From positions 122,650 through 186,649 of the forward strand of contig CADBWR010000005.1 of the NCBI GenBank assembly GCA_902798425.1: a DNA stretch of 64,000 nucleotides, written 5' to 3'. The notes under the pieces were generated by a model. That model was not told the DNA's origin. It made no database searches and worked only from the letters and a program-made list of their open reading frames with translations. Position 1 is the first letter of the stretch, and each line of letters starts with the position of its first letter. Source of the stretch: an uncultured Bacteroidales bacterium. Its GTDB lineage: Bacteria; Bacteroidota; Bacteroidia; Bacteroidales; Bacteroidaceae. Below, piece by piece: positions 1-7,686 of the stretch. A program made the position numbers and the translations under genes.

Positions 1-328
1 TCTCCGTCACGTCCAGGAACGCCTCGTCAAGAGAGATAGGCTCTATCAAGTCCGTATAGTCGTGAAAGATTTCGTGCAACTGCGCAGACACCTCCTTATA
101 CCGCTGGAAATGCGGCTCTACGATGATAAGCTGCGGACAGAGACGTTTGGCCACCTGTATGGACTGTGCAGAATGAACACCAAAACGACGTGCCTCATAG
201 CTTGCCGTAGACACCACGCCACGCTCTGCGTCGTGTCCTACAGCTATCGGTTTACCTTTCAGTTCTGGATTGTCACGCTGTTCTACAGCTGCAAAGAACT
301 GGTCCATGTCCACATGAATAATCTTCAT
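1..328 (-). CDS. dinB: DNA polymerase IV, 5' part (runs off the left edge)
   Basis: Y-family translesion polymerase that copies past damaged template bases. Only the first 109 codons are in the window and the rest lies to the left. The frame starts [16 protein letters not shown]: Asp7 is a catalytic metal ligand and Phe12 sits at the steric-gate position. The second acidic pair is in SLDEAFLD (Asp101, Glu102). The GRPRI-type region with YEARRFGV is also typical. The ATG at 326-328 follows the esterase stop by 22 nt on the same strand, so the two may be co-transcribed. The match to DinB is strong; the C-terminal little-finger domain cannot be judged. Confidence 0.93.
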   Translation of the reverse strand, partial: MKIIHVDMDQFFAAVEQRDNPELKGKPIAVGHDAERGVVSTASYEARRFGVHSAQSIQVAKRLCPQLIIVEPHFQRYKEVSAQLHEIFHDYTDLIEPISLDEAFLDVTE

Positions 329-350
329 TGCAGCAAAGGTGCAAAATAGA

Positions 351-1157
351 TTATTTACTTTCTGTTAAGCGCTTGATGTGCTGTTTCAGGATGTAATATG
401 CGGGTTGAGCCATTGCGCCATGGTCGTAGCCCTGCATTTCGTAAAGCGTTACATCTTTGTGGCCCACCAGTTTCAGCATACGCCAGAAGTAAGCCTGTTC
501 TTCGTAGCGGCCGTAGAGTTCCATTTCCCTATCTCCAGAAATTATTACGATAGGGGGAGCATCAGGACGAACATAAGTCAGCGGAGCATACTTGTCAATG
601 GTGGGTTGCAGGGGTGCTATGCCTTGCTCTCTGCGCACATTGTAGTGCGTGATACACTGTCCGCTAAAGGGTACGAGTGCTGCCAGCGAATCGGCATCGA
701 CACCATATTTGGAAAGCCAATGCTTGTCGAGTCCTATCATATCGAGCAAATAGCCGCCAGCAGAGTGGCCTGCAAGAAATATCTTGCGATGGCTGCCGCC
801 GTATTTCTCAATGTTCTTATAGGTCCATGCCACAGCTGCTGCCACATCGTCAAGAATGTCGTCGATATGCGCCTTGGGCAACAGACGGTAGTTGGCTGCC
901 ACAACAACTAATCCACTATTCCTCAGCTGTGGGTCAATGTGCTTGCTGCCGCCCTCTATACCGCCGCCATGAAACCATACCACTACTGGGGCGTTTTGTT
1001 TGTCGGTAGGATAATAGACGTCCAGTTTACAGCGCTCCTTGGCATAGGCATCCGTCGACTGTTTGTAGGAGATGTCGTTGATTTGCTGATATTGCGCATG
1101 GGCAACACCTGTGCAGAGCACAAATAGTGAAACGAAAAAAGAAGTTTTTACATTCAT
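351..1157 (-). CDS. Exported alpha/beta-hydrolase (esterase/lipase family)
   Basis: 268-residue serine hydrolase with an N-terminal signal peptide (about residues 1-21, ending VAHA), so it is expected in the periplasm or at the surface. The oxyanion-hole motif HGGG is at 63-66 and the nucleophile elbow GHSAGG at 130-135 (Ser132). SGDRE near 208 and YDHGAM near 245 fit the acid and histidine of the triad. This pattern is that of the HSL/BD-FAE carboxylesterases that remove short acyl groups, for example acetyl from sugars or plant polymers; the real substrate cannot be read. It lies directly upstream of dinB. Polar neighbours do not narrow the role. Confidence 0.85.
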   Translation of the reverse strand: MNVKTSFFVSLFVLCTGVAHAQYQQINDISYKQSTDAYAKERCKLDVYYPTDKQNAPVVVWFHGGGIEGGSKHIDPQLRNSGLVVVAANYRLLPKAHIDDILDDVAAAVAWTYKNIEKYGGSHRKIFLAGHSAGGYLLDMIGLDKHWLSKYGVDADSLAALVPFSGQCITHYNVRREQGIAPLQPTIDKYAPLTYVRPDAPPIVIISGDREMELYGRYEEQAYFWRMLKLVGHKDVTLYEMQGYDHGAMAQPAYYILKQHIKRLTESK

Positions 1158-1202
1158 AAGTCTTGTAAGTTAGTATTGATATGTTATAAACTGTTATTAT
1201 GC

Positions 1203-1244
1203 AAAAAAGAACGCAAGTTCTTGTATTTTCAAGTGCTTGCGTTC
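1203..1244 (-). terminator. Rho-independent terminator of tRNA-Arg
   Basis: Inverted repeat GAACGCAAG (1209-1217) with CTTGCGTTC (1236-1244), continued inside by CTTG/CAAG. On the minus strand it is followed by a run of six T. It sits 10 nt after the tRNA 3' end. Confidence 0.85.
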
Positions 1245-1253
1245 CTTTCCTTG

Positions 1254-1327
1254 TGATTCCGGCGGGATTCAAACCCACAACCTTCTGATCCGTAGTCAGA
1301 TGCTCTATTCAGTTGAGCTACGGAACC
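1254..1327 (-). tRNA. tRNA-Arg (anticodon ACG)
   Basis: Full cloverleaf on the minus strand: acceptor GGTTCCG/CGGAATC with one G-U pair, D stem GCTC/GAGC, anticodon stem TCTGA/TCAGA with loop CTACGGA (anticodon ACG, read as ICG for CGN codons), variable loop AGGTT, T stem GTGGG/CCCGC with loop TTTGAAT, and discriminator A at 1254. The 3' CCA is not encoded. It has its own promoter and terminator. Confidence 0.96.
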
Positions 1328-1391
1328 TCCTTGGCTCCTCTTTACTCGACTTGCAGTGTTACTGCAGCGGTCGATTTCTGATTTGCGGGTG

Positions 1392-1423
1392 CAAAGGTAC
1401 GGACTTTTTATGTAACTACCAAA
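1392..1423 (-). promoter_or_regulatory. Bacteroidetes-type promoter of tRNA-Arg
   Basis: On the minus strand: TTTG (1420-1423), 20-nt spacer, TACCTTTG (1392-1399). This fits the sigma-ABfr consensus exactly and leaves about 60 nt of leader before the tRNA. Confidence 0.7.
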
Positions 1424-1503
1424 CTTTTTCGCACTTTTTTTTGAAAAACTTTCTTTTTTGTGCTTTTGTGCGATTTTGTTGGGTGTTTTAAAGAATTATT
1501 TCG

Positions 1504-1511
1504 TACCTTTG
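1504..1511 (+). promoter_or_regulatory. -7 box of the first SusC-like gene
   Basis: TACCTTTG ends 21 nt before the ATG at 1533, so the transcript would have a leader of only about 15-18 nt. The -33 box is not clear at the normal spacing. Confidence 0.55.
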
Positions 1512-1532
1512 TGAATACAAAATCTGAGATTT

Positions 1533-4193
1533 ATGCGAACACTACTAACCATTCTTGTGTCGTGTGCCCTACTCCACTCTGCTGCCCAGGCCCCCAAAGA
1601 CTCTACATTGATATCTATTGGCTATGGTAAAAGCTCGCAGATGATGCTAACCGGGGCCATTGACCAGTTGTCAGAGAGTCAGATGAAAAAGGGACTCATT
1701 CTGAATACCCTTGATGTGCTGAATGGCCAGGCAGCCGGTGTACAAGTTCAGACTGGTGCTAACCAAGAAGCAGCCCTGTCGGCCGTGCGCGTCCGTGGTA
1801 CGACCTCGCTAACGGGTGGCAACGATCCATTGGTAATTATCGATGGAGTACATTGCGACATTATAGCCTTGTCAAGTATCTATCCCTTGGATATTGAGAG
1901 TTTCACCATTCTGAAAGATGCTTCCGAGACAGCGCAGTATGGTAGCCGCGGAGCTGCCGGTGTTATTATGGTACGCACCAAACGCGGCAGTGAGGGAAAG
2001 TTCCACATAGCTTATAATGGCAATATCGGTTTTGAAAGTGTCTACAAGAACCTCAACATGCTTGATGCCGCAGGTTTCCGCCAGGCAGCAGCAAAGATGG
2101 GCGTTAGCTATATTGACAAAGGCTATGACACCGATTTCACCAAGGTCCCTATTCGTACGGGCTATGTCCACAATCATCATATCGCTTTTGGCGGCGGTTC
2201 GGAAATAGCCAACTACCGTGCATCCATAGGCATCATGAATCATCAGACCGTTATACGCAACAATAGTACACGCAACTATTTTGCCAAGCTCGACTTGACG
2301 CAGTATGCCTTCGACAAGCATCTGAAGGTCAGTCTGGGTATGATTGGTTCGCTGCTTAAGAACGAGAACATTGCTAAGGGACAGGAACTGGCCTACTCTG
2401 CCGCCACCTTCAACCCCACCTTCCCTGAAGGACGTAATGCGATGGGAACATACGACAATGTTCCTGAAGCATTGTGGATTAAGAATCCGTCGTCTTTGCT
2501 TGATATCAAGGACGACGACAACAATGCCCACTTCAATTTCCACTTAAAGACAACCATTGACTTGGGCCGCGGACTCACTTTGACCGGTTTTGGCTCTTAT
2601 TCCTATAATAATATACATGGCGGTCACTACTACCCCACCTATGTCGTCGGCAAGGGCGAAGCATACAGGGTGGACAGTAAGAGCGAGGAGTTGATGGGCA
2701 ACCTGTCGATAGACTGGAAAAAGACTTTCGGTTCACATTATATTGAACTCCTTGGCCTCGTTGAGTATAAAGAGAACAGAATCAAAGAGTTCCACACGAC
2801 AGTAACCGGTTTCTCCAGCGATGCTTTCCAATATAACAATCTGTCGGCTGGCGCCTCACGTCCATGGGACGGAACTGGTTCCAGCTATATCGACGCCCAT
2901 ACAGAGTCTTTCCTGCTGCGTGCCCAGTACTCCTATCAGAAGCGATACACCCTGTCGGTCAATATGCGTGCCGACGCTTCTTCCAAGGTTGGTCGCAACA
3001 ACCGCTGGGGCTATTTCCCCTCCATCAGTGCTGCATGGGTGGTCAGCGAAGAGTCTTTCCTGAAGCACCAGCAGTGGCTCAACAAGTTAAAAGTGCGCAT
3101 AGGCTACGGACGCAGTGGTAGCTTGGGCGGCATCGGATCCTACATGTCTCACGAACTCTATCAGCCCAACGGCATAGGCATCATTGGCGGCGCTGTGGGT
3201 ACCACCCTGGGTATTATCCGCAATGCCAATCCCGACTTGCGTTGGGAGATTAAGCGGACTTTCAATGTCGGTATTGATATGGCCTTCTGGAACAACCGCA
3301 TTGCACTGACTGCAGATTTTTACACCTCGCGCACCAGTGACATGCTGTACAATTATGATGTTCCAGTGCCGCCTTTTGCCTACAACAGGCTGTTGGCCAA
3401 TATGGGCGAGATGCGCAACCACGGTTTTGAGTTAGGTTTTGGCATTACCGTGTTGAAAACCAGCGACATGGACCTCAGCTTTAATATGAACTGGAGCTTT
3501 GAGCGCAACGAACTCGTCACTCTGAACGGAGACTATAATGGACAATATCTCACTGCCCCTGCTGTTAAGGGCATCAGCAGTATCTACGGTGCTGGCTACC
3601 ATGGTGGCAGCGATGTCTGTTACCAGATTGTAGGCCAGCCGTTAGGCGTGTTCTTATTGCCTCACTTCACGGGCTTCTCCACCGCTGCTGACGGCACCCG
3701 CCGCTATGAGGTTACCAAAGAGAAGTATATCTGTGGCCAGGCCACTCCCAAAGCCACAATGGGTTCCAATATCGCATTCAGCTACAAGAATTGGGACATT
3801 AGCATACAGATGAATGGCGCCTTCGGTCACAAGATATTCAATGGTACGGCACTGACCTATATGAATATGGGTTCGCTGCCCAGCTACAACGTGATGGCAG
3901 GTGCTCCCGACATGAATATCAAGGACTATACCATCAGCGACTACTGGCTGGAGAATGGCGACTACCTGAACATTGACTATATTACCGTTGGTTGGGATGT
4001 CCCCATCCATTCCAAGTATATCCAGCATCTGCGTCTGTCGTGCTCTGTCAACAACGTAGCAACCATCACCAACTATTCAGGGCTGACCCCCATGATCAAC
4101 TCCAGTGCTGTCAACAACACGCTGGGACTTGACGACAAGCGTAACTATCCCGTCTACCGTTCTTATTCACTGGGCATCAATATTCAATTTTGA
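1533..4193 (+). CDS. SusC-like TonB-dependent outer-membrane receptor (short form)
   Basis: 886-residue outer-membrane transporter that would take up a ligand, usually an oligosaccharide, with energy from TonB. A signal peptide covers about residues 1-19. The protein then goes almost directly into the plug domain (NGQAAGVQVQTG, VRGTTSLTGGNDPLVIIDGV, EILKDASE-like and RGAAGVIMVRTKRG), followed by the beta-barrel, ending in an aromatic residue (NIQF). The carboxypeptidase-D-like domain that usually precedes the plug in SusC proteins is absent, so it is about 150 residues shorter than typical. The susD partner starts 9 nt downstream. No glycoside hydrolase or regulator is next to it, so the substrate is unknown. 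Confidence 0.92.
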   Translation: MRTLLTILVSCALLHSAAQAPKDSTLISIGYGKSSQMMLTGAIDQLSESQMKKGLILNTLDVLNGQAAGVQVQTGANQEAALSAVRVRGTTSLTGGNDPLVIIDGVHCDIIALSSIYPLDIESFTILKDASETAQYGSRGAAGVIMVRTKRGSEGKFHIAYNGNIGFESVYKNLNMLDAAGFRQAAAKMGVSYIDKGYDTDFTKVPIRTGYVHNHHIAFGGGSEIANYRASIGIMNHQTVIRNNSTRNYFAKLDLTQYAFDKHLKVSLGMIGSLLKNENIAKGQELAYSAATFNPTFPEGRNAMGTYDNVPEALWIKNPSSLLDIKDDDNNAHFNFHLKTTIDLGRGLTLTGFGSYSYNNIHGGHYYPTYVVGKGEAYRVDSKSEELMGNLSIDWKKTFGSHYIELLGLVEYKENRIKEFHTTVTGFSSDAFQYNNLSAGASRPWDGTGSSYIDAHTESFLLRAQYSYQKRYTLSVNMRADASSKVGRNNRWGYFPSISAAWVVSEESFLKHQQWLNKLKVRIGYGRSGSLGGIGSYMSHELYQPNGIGIIGGAVGTTLGIIRNANPDLRWEIKRTFNVGIDMAFWNNRIALTADFYTSRTSDMLYNYDVPVPPFAYNRLLANMGEMRNHGFELGFGITVLKTSDMDLSFNMNWSFERNELVTLNGDYNGQYLTAPAVKGISSIYGAGYHGGSDVCYQIVGQPLGVFLLPHFTGFSTAADGTRRYEVTKEKYICGQATPKATMGSNIAFSYKNWDISIQMNGAFGHKIFNGTALTYMNMGSLPSYNVMAGAPDMNIKDYTISDYWLENGDYLNIDYITVGWDVPIHSKYIQHLRLSCSVNNVATITNYSGLTPMINSSAVNNTLGLDDKRNYPVYRSYSLGINIQF

Positions 4194-4202
4194 CACACGA
4201 CT

Positions 4203-5738
4203 ATGAAGAATCTATCCTATATCCTGCTGGCTCTGCTGTTTACTTCCTGTTCTATGGAAGAAGATCCTCGTGACCAGATACCTGAAGAGGAGATTTACAC
4301 ATCGGCTACAGACCTCTACCGCAACACCATTGCAACGCTGTACACCTATGTCGGCGGTGCAGCCGACGGACAAGGGCTGCAAGGCACCTGTCGCGGAGTC
4401 TGGGACTTGCAAACCCTTTCCTCTGACGAGGCGATTGTCCCCACGCGAGGTATTGACTGGTACGATGGTGGGCTGTGGCAGTCGTTTTACAAGCATAGCT
4501 GGAATGACGGCAACGAGATTGTTTCTAATTCATGGTACTATCTTTATAAAGTTATCACCCTCTGCAACCGTTCACTCGAGACGCTGAAACGCAACAAGGC
4601 ATTGGCGGGCGACTACTATAACGAATGGCACTATGAAATCCGTGCGCTTCGTGCCATGTACTATTGGTACCTCATCGACCTCTTTGGCGATGTTCCCTTG
4701 GTGACCTCTACCAACATCTCTATGAACGATGTCACACGCGAGAGTCGCAGCAATGTCTTCAAATTCTGTGAAGACGAGTTGAAGGCAGCATTGATTGAAG
4801 TCAAATCAACTGCCAGCAACCACATTGGCGAGTACTACGGACGCATCACCAAGGAAGTCGTCCTCTTCGTGCTGGCCAAACTGATGCTCAATGCCGAAGT
4901 GTATACAGGTACGCCCCGTTGGGAAGATTGTGTGTCCTACTGTGAGCAAAATCACAGGCATCAGTTGGCAACGTATTATTCAAATAATTTTATTATCCAT
5001 AACGAGAATTCGCCCGAAAACATCTTTGTCATCCCATTAGACAAAGACCTGATATCCAACCAACAGTGGAATATTCGCCGCTCCCTGCACTACCGCCATG
5101 CTGAAGCATGGGGACTTATCGGCGAGAATGGCTTCAGTGCTACCCACCGAGTGCTCGATGTCAATGGCTATGATACGGCTGGCAAACAAGATACTCGTTT
5201 CTACACCAACTACTACTACGGTACGGTCTATGGCCCCAATGGTCAACCCGTTTTGGATCGTCATGGCAATCCGCTGACCTACCGTCCCCGCGAAGTGAAG
5301 TTGGACCTTAGTGACTCGCCTTATCTTGAGACTGCCGGTGCCCGTATGTTCAAGTACTACATCGACCCCAACTCCTACAAGGGGGGTGTATTGGTCGACA
5401 ACGATATTGTGCTGTTCCGCTATGCTGACGTCTTGCTGATGTGGGCAGAGGCCATGCTCCGCTTAGGACGGGATGGTCACATCTATTACGACCGTGTGCG
5501 TGAACGTGCATCCATGGAAAAACGTCCTTACACCCTCGACAATCTGTACGACGAACGTATGATAGAGCTTGCCTGGGAAGGGTGGCGACGTCAGGACATG
5601 ATACGCTTTGGACGCTACAAGTCGCTGTATGAAGGTCCCGATGCCGTAGATGAAAGCGATGGCCATACCACCATCTTCCCAATTCCCAGCAAAGTGCGTA
5701 CGCTGAATCCGAAGATTACGCAGAATCTCGGCTATTAA
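4203..5738 (+). CDS. SusD/RagB-family surface lipoprotein
   Basis: 511 residues. The signal peptide ends in the lipobox LLFTSC, so the protein is a lipoprotein, expected on the outer face of the outer membrane as a lid on the SusC barrel. The helical TPR-like SusD body is seen in motifs such as YEIRALRAMYYWYLIDLFGDVPLVT near 140-165 and the C-terminal ELAWEGWRRQDMIRFG and FPIPSKVRTLNPKITQNLGY. It is translated 9 nt after the susC stop. Its last 23 bp overlap the 3' end of the convergent yihY-like gene, which leaves no room for a separate terminator. Confidence 0.93.
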   Translation: MKNLSYILLALLFTSCSMEEDPRDQIPEEEIYTSATDLYRNTIATLYTYVGGAADGQGLQGTCRGVWDLQTLSSDEAIVPTRGIDWYDGGLWQSFYKHSWNDGNEIVSNSWYYLYKVITLCNRSLETLKRNKALAGDYYNEWHYEIRALRAMYYWYLIDLFGDVPLVTSTNISMNDVTRESRSNVFKFCEDELKAALIEVKSTASNHIGEYYGRITKEVVLFVLAKLMLNAEVYTGTPRWEDCVSYCEQNHRHQLATYYSNNFIIHNENSPENIFVIPLDKDLISNQQWNIRRSLHYRHAEAWGLIGENGFSATHRVLDVNGYDTAGKQDTRFYTNYYYGTVYGPNGQPVLDRHGNPLTYRPREVKLDLSDSPYLETAGARMFKYYIDPNSYKGGVLVDNDIVLFRYADVLLMWAEAMLRLGRDGHIYYDRVRERASMEKRPYTLDNLYDERMIELAWEGWRRQDMIRFGRYKSLYEGPDAVDESDGHTTIFPIPSKVRTLNPKITQNLGY

Positions 5739-7071
5739 ACAAGTCTTGCATCTGTATCTGACGCGCGTCACGCAGATAGGTGCTGCGCAGCTCCATAGCC
5801 TTGCCCCACTTGTCAGTGAACAACTTGCTGACATCGAGGTCAATCTTCCACGAGCCATTCGACTCCAAGCGGTCTACCATCGTGCCCACGGTCAGATTCT
5901 TGATGTCCTCGGCAGGCATGAAGCGCGATGTCTCTCCCTTCTCGTCGCCCGTTATCTCTATGACCAGTCCGGCGGAAATCTGCTCATACAGCAAGTCGTT
6001 GACAATACGGATGGGAATGGTTGTCTCTCTGGTCAGCTCCAGGGCAGTCAGTGGACGCTGCCCCTTGCTAAAACGCTGACAGATGCGACTCAGCAGCAGT
6101 GCGTTGAGCAGTATCTTGTAACGATGGCTTATCTCGCCCGTATTGGCATCGTAGTCGTAGTAGTCCAGATTTTGGTTGGTATAGCATAGCTCGGCACCAA
6201 ACAGACAGATGGTCCACGAAATCTGCAGCCATAGCATAAACAGCGGTAGGGCGGCAAACGAACCGTAGATGGCGTTATAGCTGGAGAGAAATATCTGTGA
6301 ATGGATGTAGAATATCTGCAGTCCCTGCATGGCAAAACCGGCTAAGATACCGGGTACCAGAGCGCTGAGGGGCTTCACATGCGTGTTGGGCATGAAGATG
6401 TAAAGGGCTATAAACATACCCGACATCAGCAGGTAAGGTATCAAGTCTATCAGAAAGCGGATGGTTGGTCCCAGCAGCAGAAAGTCCGGCATTGAGTCAG
6501 CTATCGTAGCCATAAAGATAGATAGACCCGACATAATAACAAGAATAATGGGCAAGAGGAAGAACATGGCCAGATAGTCCGTAAACGTACGGAAAATGGA
6601 GCGTGGTTTCTTGACCTGCCATATCTCGTTGAAAGCATCCTCAATATTGCTCACCAGCATGAGCACCGTGTAGAGCATGAAGACAAGGCCGATACCTAAG
6701 AATACGCCACTCTTGGTATGCACCAGATAGCTGTTGACAAAGCCGATGATAACCTCTGCCACTTGGGGCTGCGACTCAAAGGCATCGCGAAACCACACCT
6801 CGATATATTTGCTGTAGCCAAACCCCCGTGCTATGGCAAAGACCACGGCCGTAATGGGTACGATGGCAAGCATGGTGGAATATGTCAGTGCCGAGGCTTT
6901 CTGCAGCACTCCTTTCGTGGTAAAGAAACGGATGGCCAGCAAGAGTTTCTTGGCTATTTCCAGAAAGAGATATTTGATGGGTGATACCTCGTCGGAACTG
7001 ATTCGCCAGATGTCGGTCTGAAAGAAACGAATGGTACGCTGTAGATTGATTTTAGGCATAGACATGTTCAT
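5716..7071 (-). CDS. YihY/BrkB-family inner-membrane protein
   Basis: 451 residues with about six hydrophobic segments between residues 40 and 300. It has the family signature KGVLQKASALTYSTMLAIVPITAVVFAIA and, further on, YGSFAALPLFMLWLQISWTICLFGAEL. A soluble C-terminal tail of about 140 residues looks winged-helix-like and carries EISAGLVIEI. Proteins of this family were once called ribonuclease BN, but that activity belongs to another gene, so no enzyme function is claimed. Three in-frame ATGs (7071, 7065, 7059) are possible starts. The 3' end overlaps susD on the other strand. Confidence 0.88.
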   Translation of the reverse strand: MNMSMPKINLQRTIRFFQTDIWRISSDEVSPIKYLFLEIAKKLLLAIRFFTTKGVLQKASALTYSTMLAIVPITAVVFAIARGFGYSKYIEVWFRDAFESQPQVAEVIIGFVNSYLVHTKSGVFLGIGLVFMLYTVLMLVSNIEDAFNEIWQVKKPRSIFRTFTDYLAMFFLLPIILVIMSGLSIFMATIADSMPDFLLLGPTIRFLIDLIPYLLMSGMFIALYIFMPNTHVKPLSALVPGILAGFAMQGLQIFYIHSQIFLSSYNAIYGSFAALPLFMLWLQISWTICLFGAELCYTNQNLDYYDYDANTGEISHRYKILLNALLLSRICQRFSKGQRPLTALELTRETTIPIRIVNDLLYEQISAGLVIEITGDEKGETSRFMPAEDIKNLTVGTMVDRLESNGSWKIDLDVSKLFTDKWGKAMELRSTYLRDARQIQMQDLFNSRDSA

Positions 7072-7084
7072 TAAAAAAAAGAAA

Positions 7085-7450
7085 AAAGCACTGCCTCTGT
7101 AAGCCGGGTTCTGTACCTCTTACGAGGTGTCTGCCATTTATCTACTCCGTAGGTTGCCCTACGGCTCAAGCATTCTACCCTCCATCGTTGCTTACGCATC
7201 GGACGGACAGCCCTCAAACGATGGTATACGCGAACTTGCAGCCTCCAGATGGAACAGCTCGACGATCACCCGCCGACTGGTGGTCTCTTACACCACCTTC
7301 TCACCCTTACCCCGTAGGGCGGTCATTCTCTTCTCCCATATCCAGCTGTCGCCAACTGCTGGCACTTTCACCAGTGGAGTGTCCTGTGCTGCCCGGACTT
7401 TCCTCTCGCGCTCCAATGAGCACCAGCGACAGACCGAGACACTGCTTTCA
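7085..7450 (-). ncRNA. rnpB: RNase P RNA (class A)
   Basis: Catalytic RNA that matures tRNA 5' ends. On the minus strand the 5' part contains the conserved GAGGAAAGTCCGGGC block (CR-I) and the 3' part ends with ACAGAACCCGGCTTACAGAGGC, the universal closing region. Between them are the expected helices, such as CGTAGG/CCTACG and CCTCGTAAGAGG. About 365 nt fits type A. A TACCTTTG promoter box stands at the 5' end and a T-run follows the 3' end. The ends are estimated to within about 5 nt. Confidence 0.95.
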
Positions 7451-7455
7451 GCGTG

Positions 7456-7463
7456 CAAAGGTA
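7456..7463 (-). promoter_or_regulatory. -7 box of rnpB
   Basis: TACCTTTG on the minus strand, about 5 nt before the estimated RNase P RNA 5' end. The -33 region is occupied by the heptamer repeat at 7472-7502, so no TTTG is seen there. Confidence 0.6.
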
Positions 7464-7471
7464 ACACTTTT

Positions 7472-7502
7472 AATGAAGAATGAAGAATGAAGAATGAAGA
7501 AT
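7472..7502. repeat. Heptamer tandem repeat AATGAAG x4
   Basis: Four perfect copies of AATGAAG (7472-7499) and a partial fifth copy, between rnpB and valS. The same unit, rotated to GAATGAA, also occurs inside queA. Confidence 0.95.
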
Positions 7503-7521
7503 TTTCTTTGAGGCAGCAAAT

Positions 7522-7549
7522 TTTTCACTTTTCACTTTTCACTTTTCAC
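7522..7549. repeat. Heptamer tandem repeat TTTTCAC x4
   Basis: Four perfect copies of TTTTCAC, 20 nt after the AATGAAG array. A second TACCTTTG-like box follows at about 7559-7566. Confidence 0.95.
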
Positions 7550-7610
7550 TTTTTTTCGTACCTTTGAACTACGTTCGAAAGTTCTCAAAGAGTGTGGCTT
7601 CGCATTCTCC

Positions 7611-7666
7611 CGTTCGGAAAAACCAAAAAAAGTTTGGTTTTTCGCTCACTTATTCGTACCTTTGCA
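7611..7666 (+). promoter_or_regulatory. valS promoter, copy A of the recurrent promoter module
   Basis: TTTG (7633-7636), a 20-nt spacer ending GCTCACTTATTCG, and TACCTTTG (7657-7664). Upstream are CCCGTTCGGAAAA and an inverted repeat AAAAACCAAA/TTTGGTTTTT that overlaps the -33 box. The same spacer occurs before four other genes here. Confidence 0.8.
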
Positions 7667-7686
7667 GCTGTTTTATAAATAGGTAT

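Noticed and set aside
351-1157. Esterase as part of a polysaccharide locus with the SusC/SusD pair at 1.5 kb
   Set aside because: They are divergent and separated by a tRNA gene with its own promoter and terminator; no other sugar genes are near.
5716-7071. Ribonuclease BN name for the yihY-like gene
   Set aside because: This family was misassigned in the past; the protein is an integral membrane protein with no nuclease motif.
7564-7686. 41-residue N-terminal extension of valS, and similar peptides with FSLTYSYLC at 17.2 and 60.6 kb
   Set aside because: They are translations of the recurrent promoter block, which lies inside the extension; the real ATG is at 7687.
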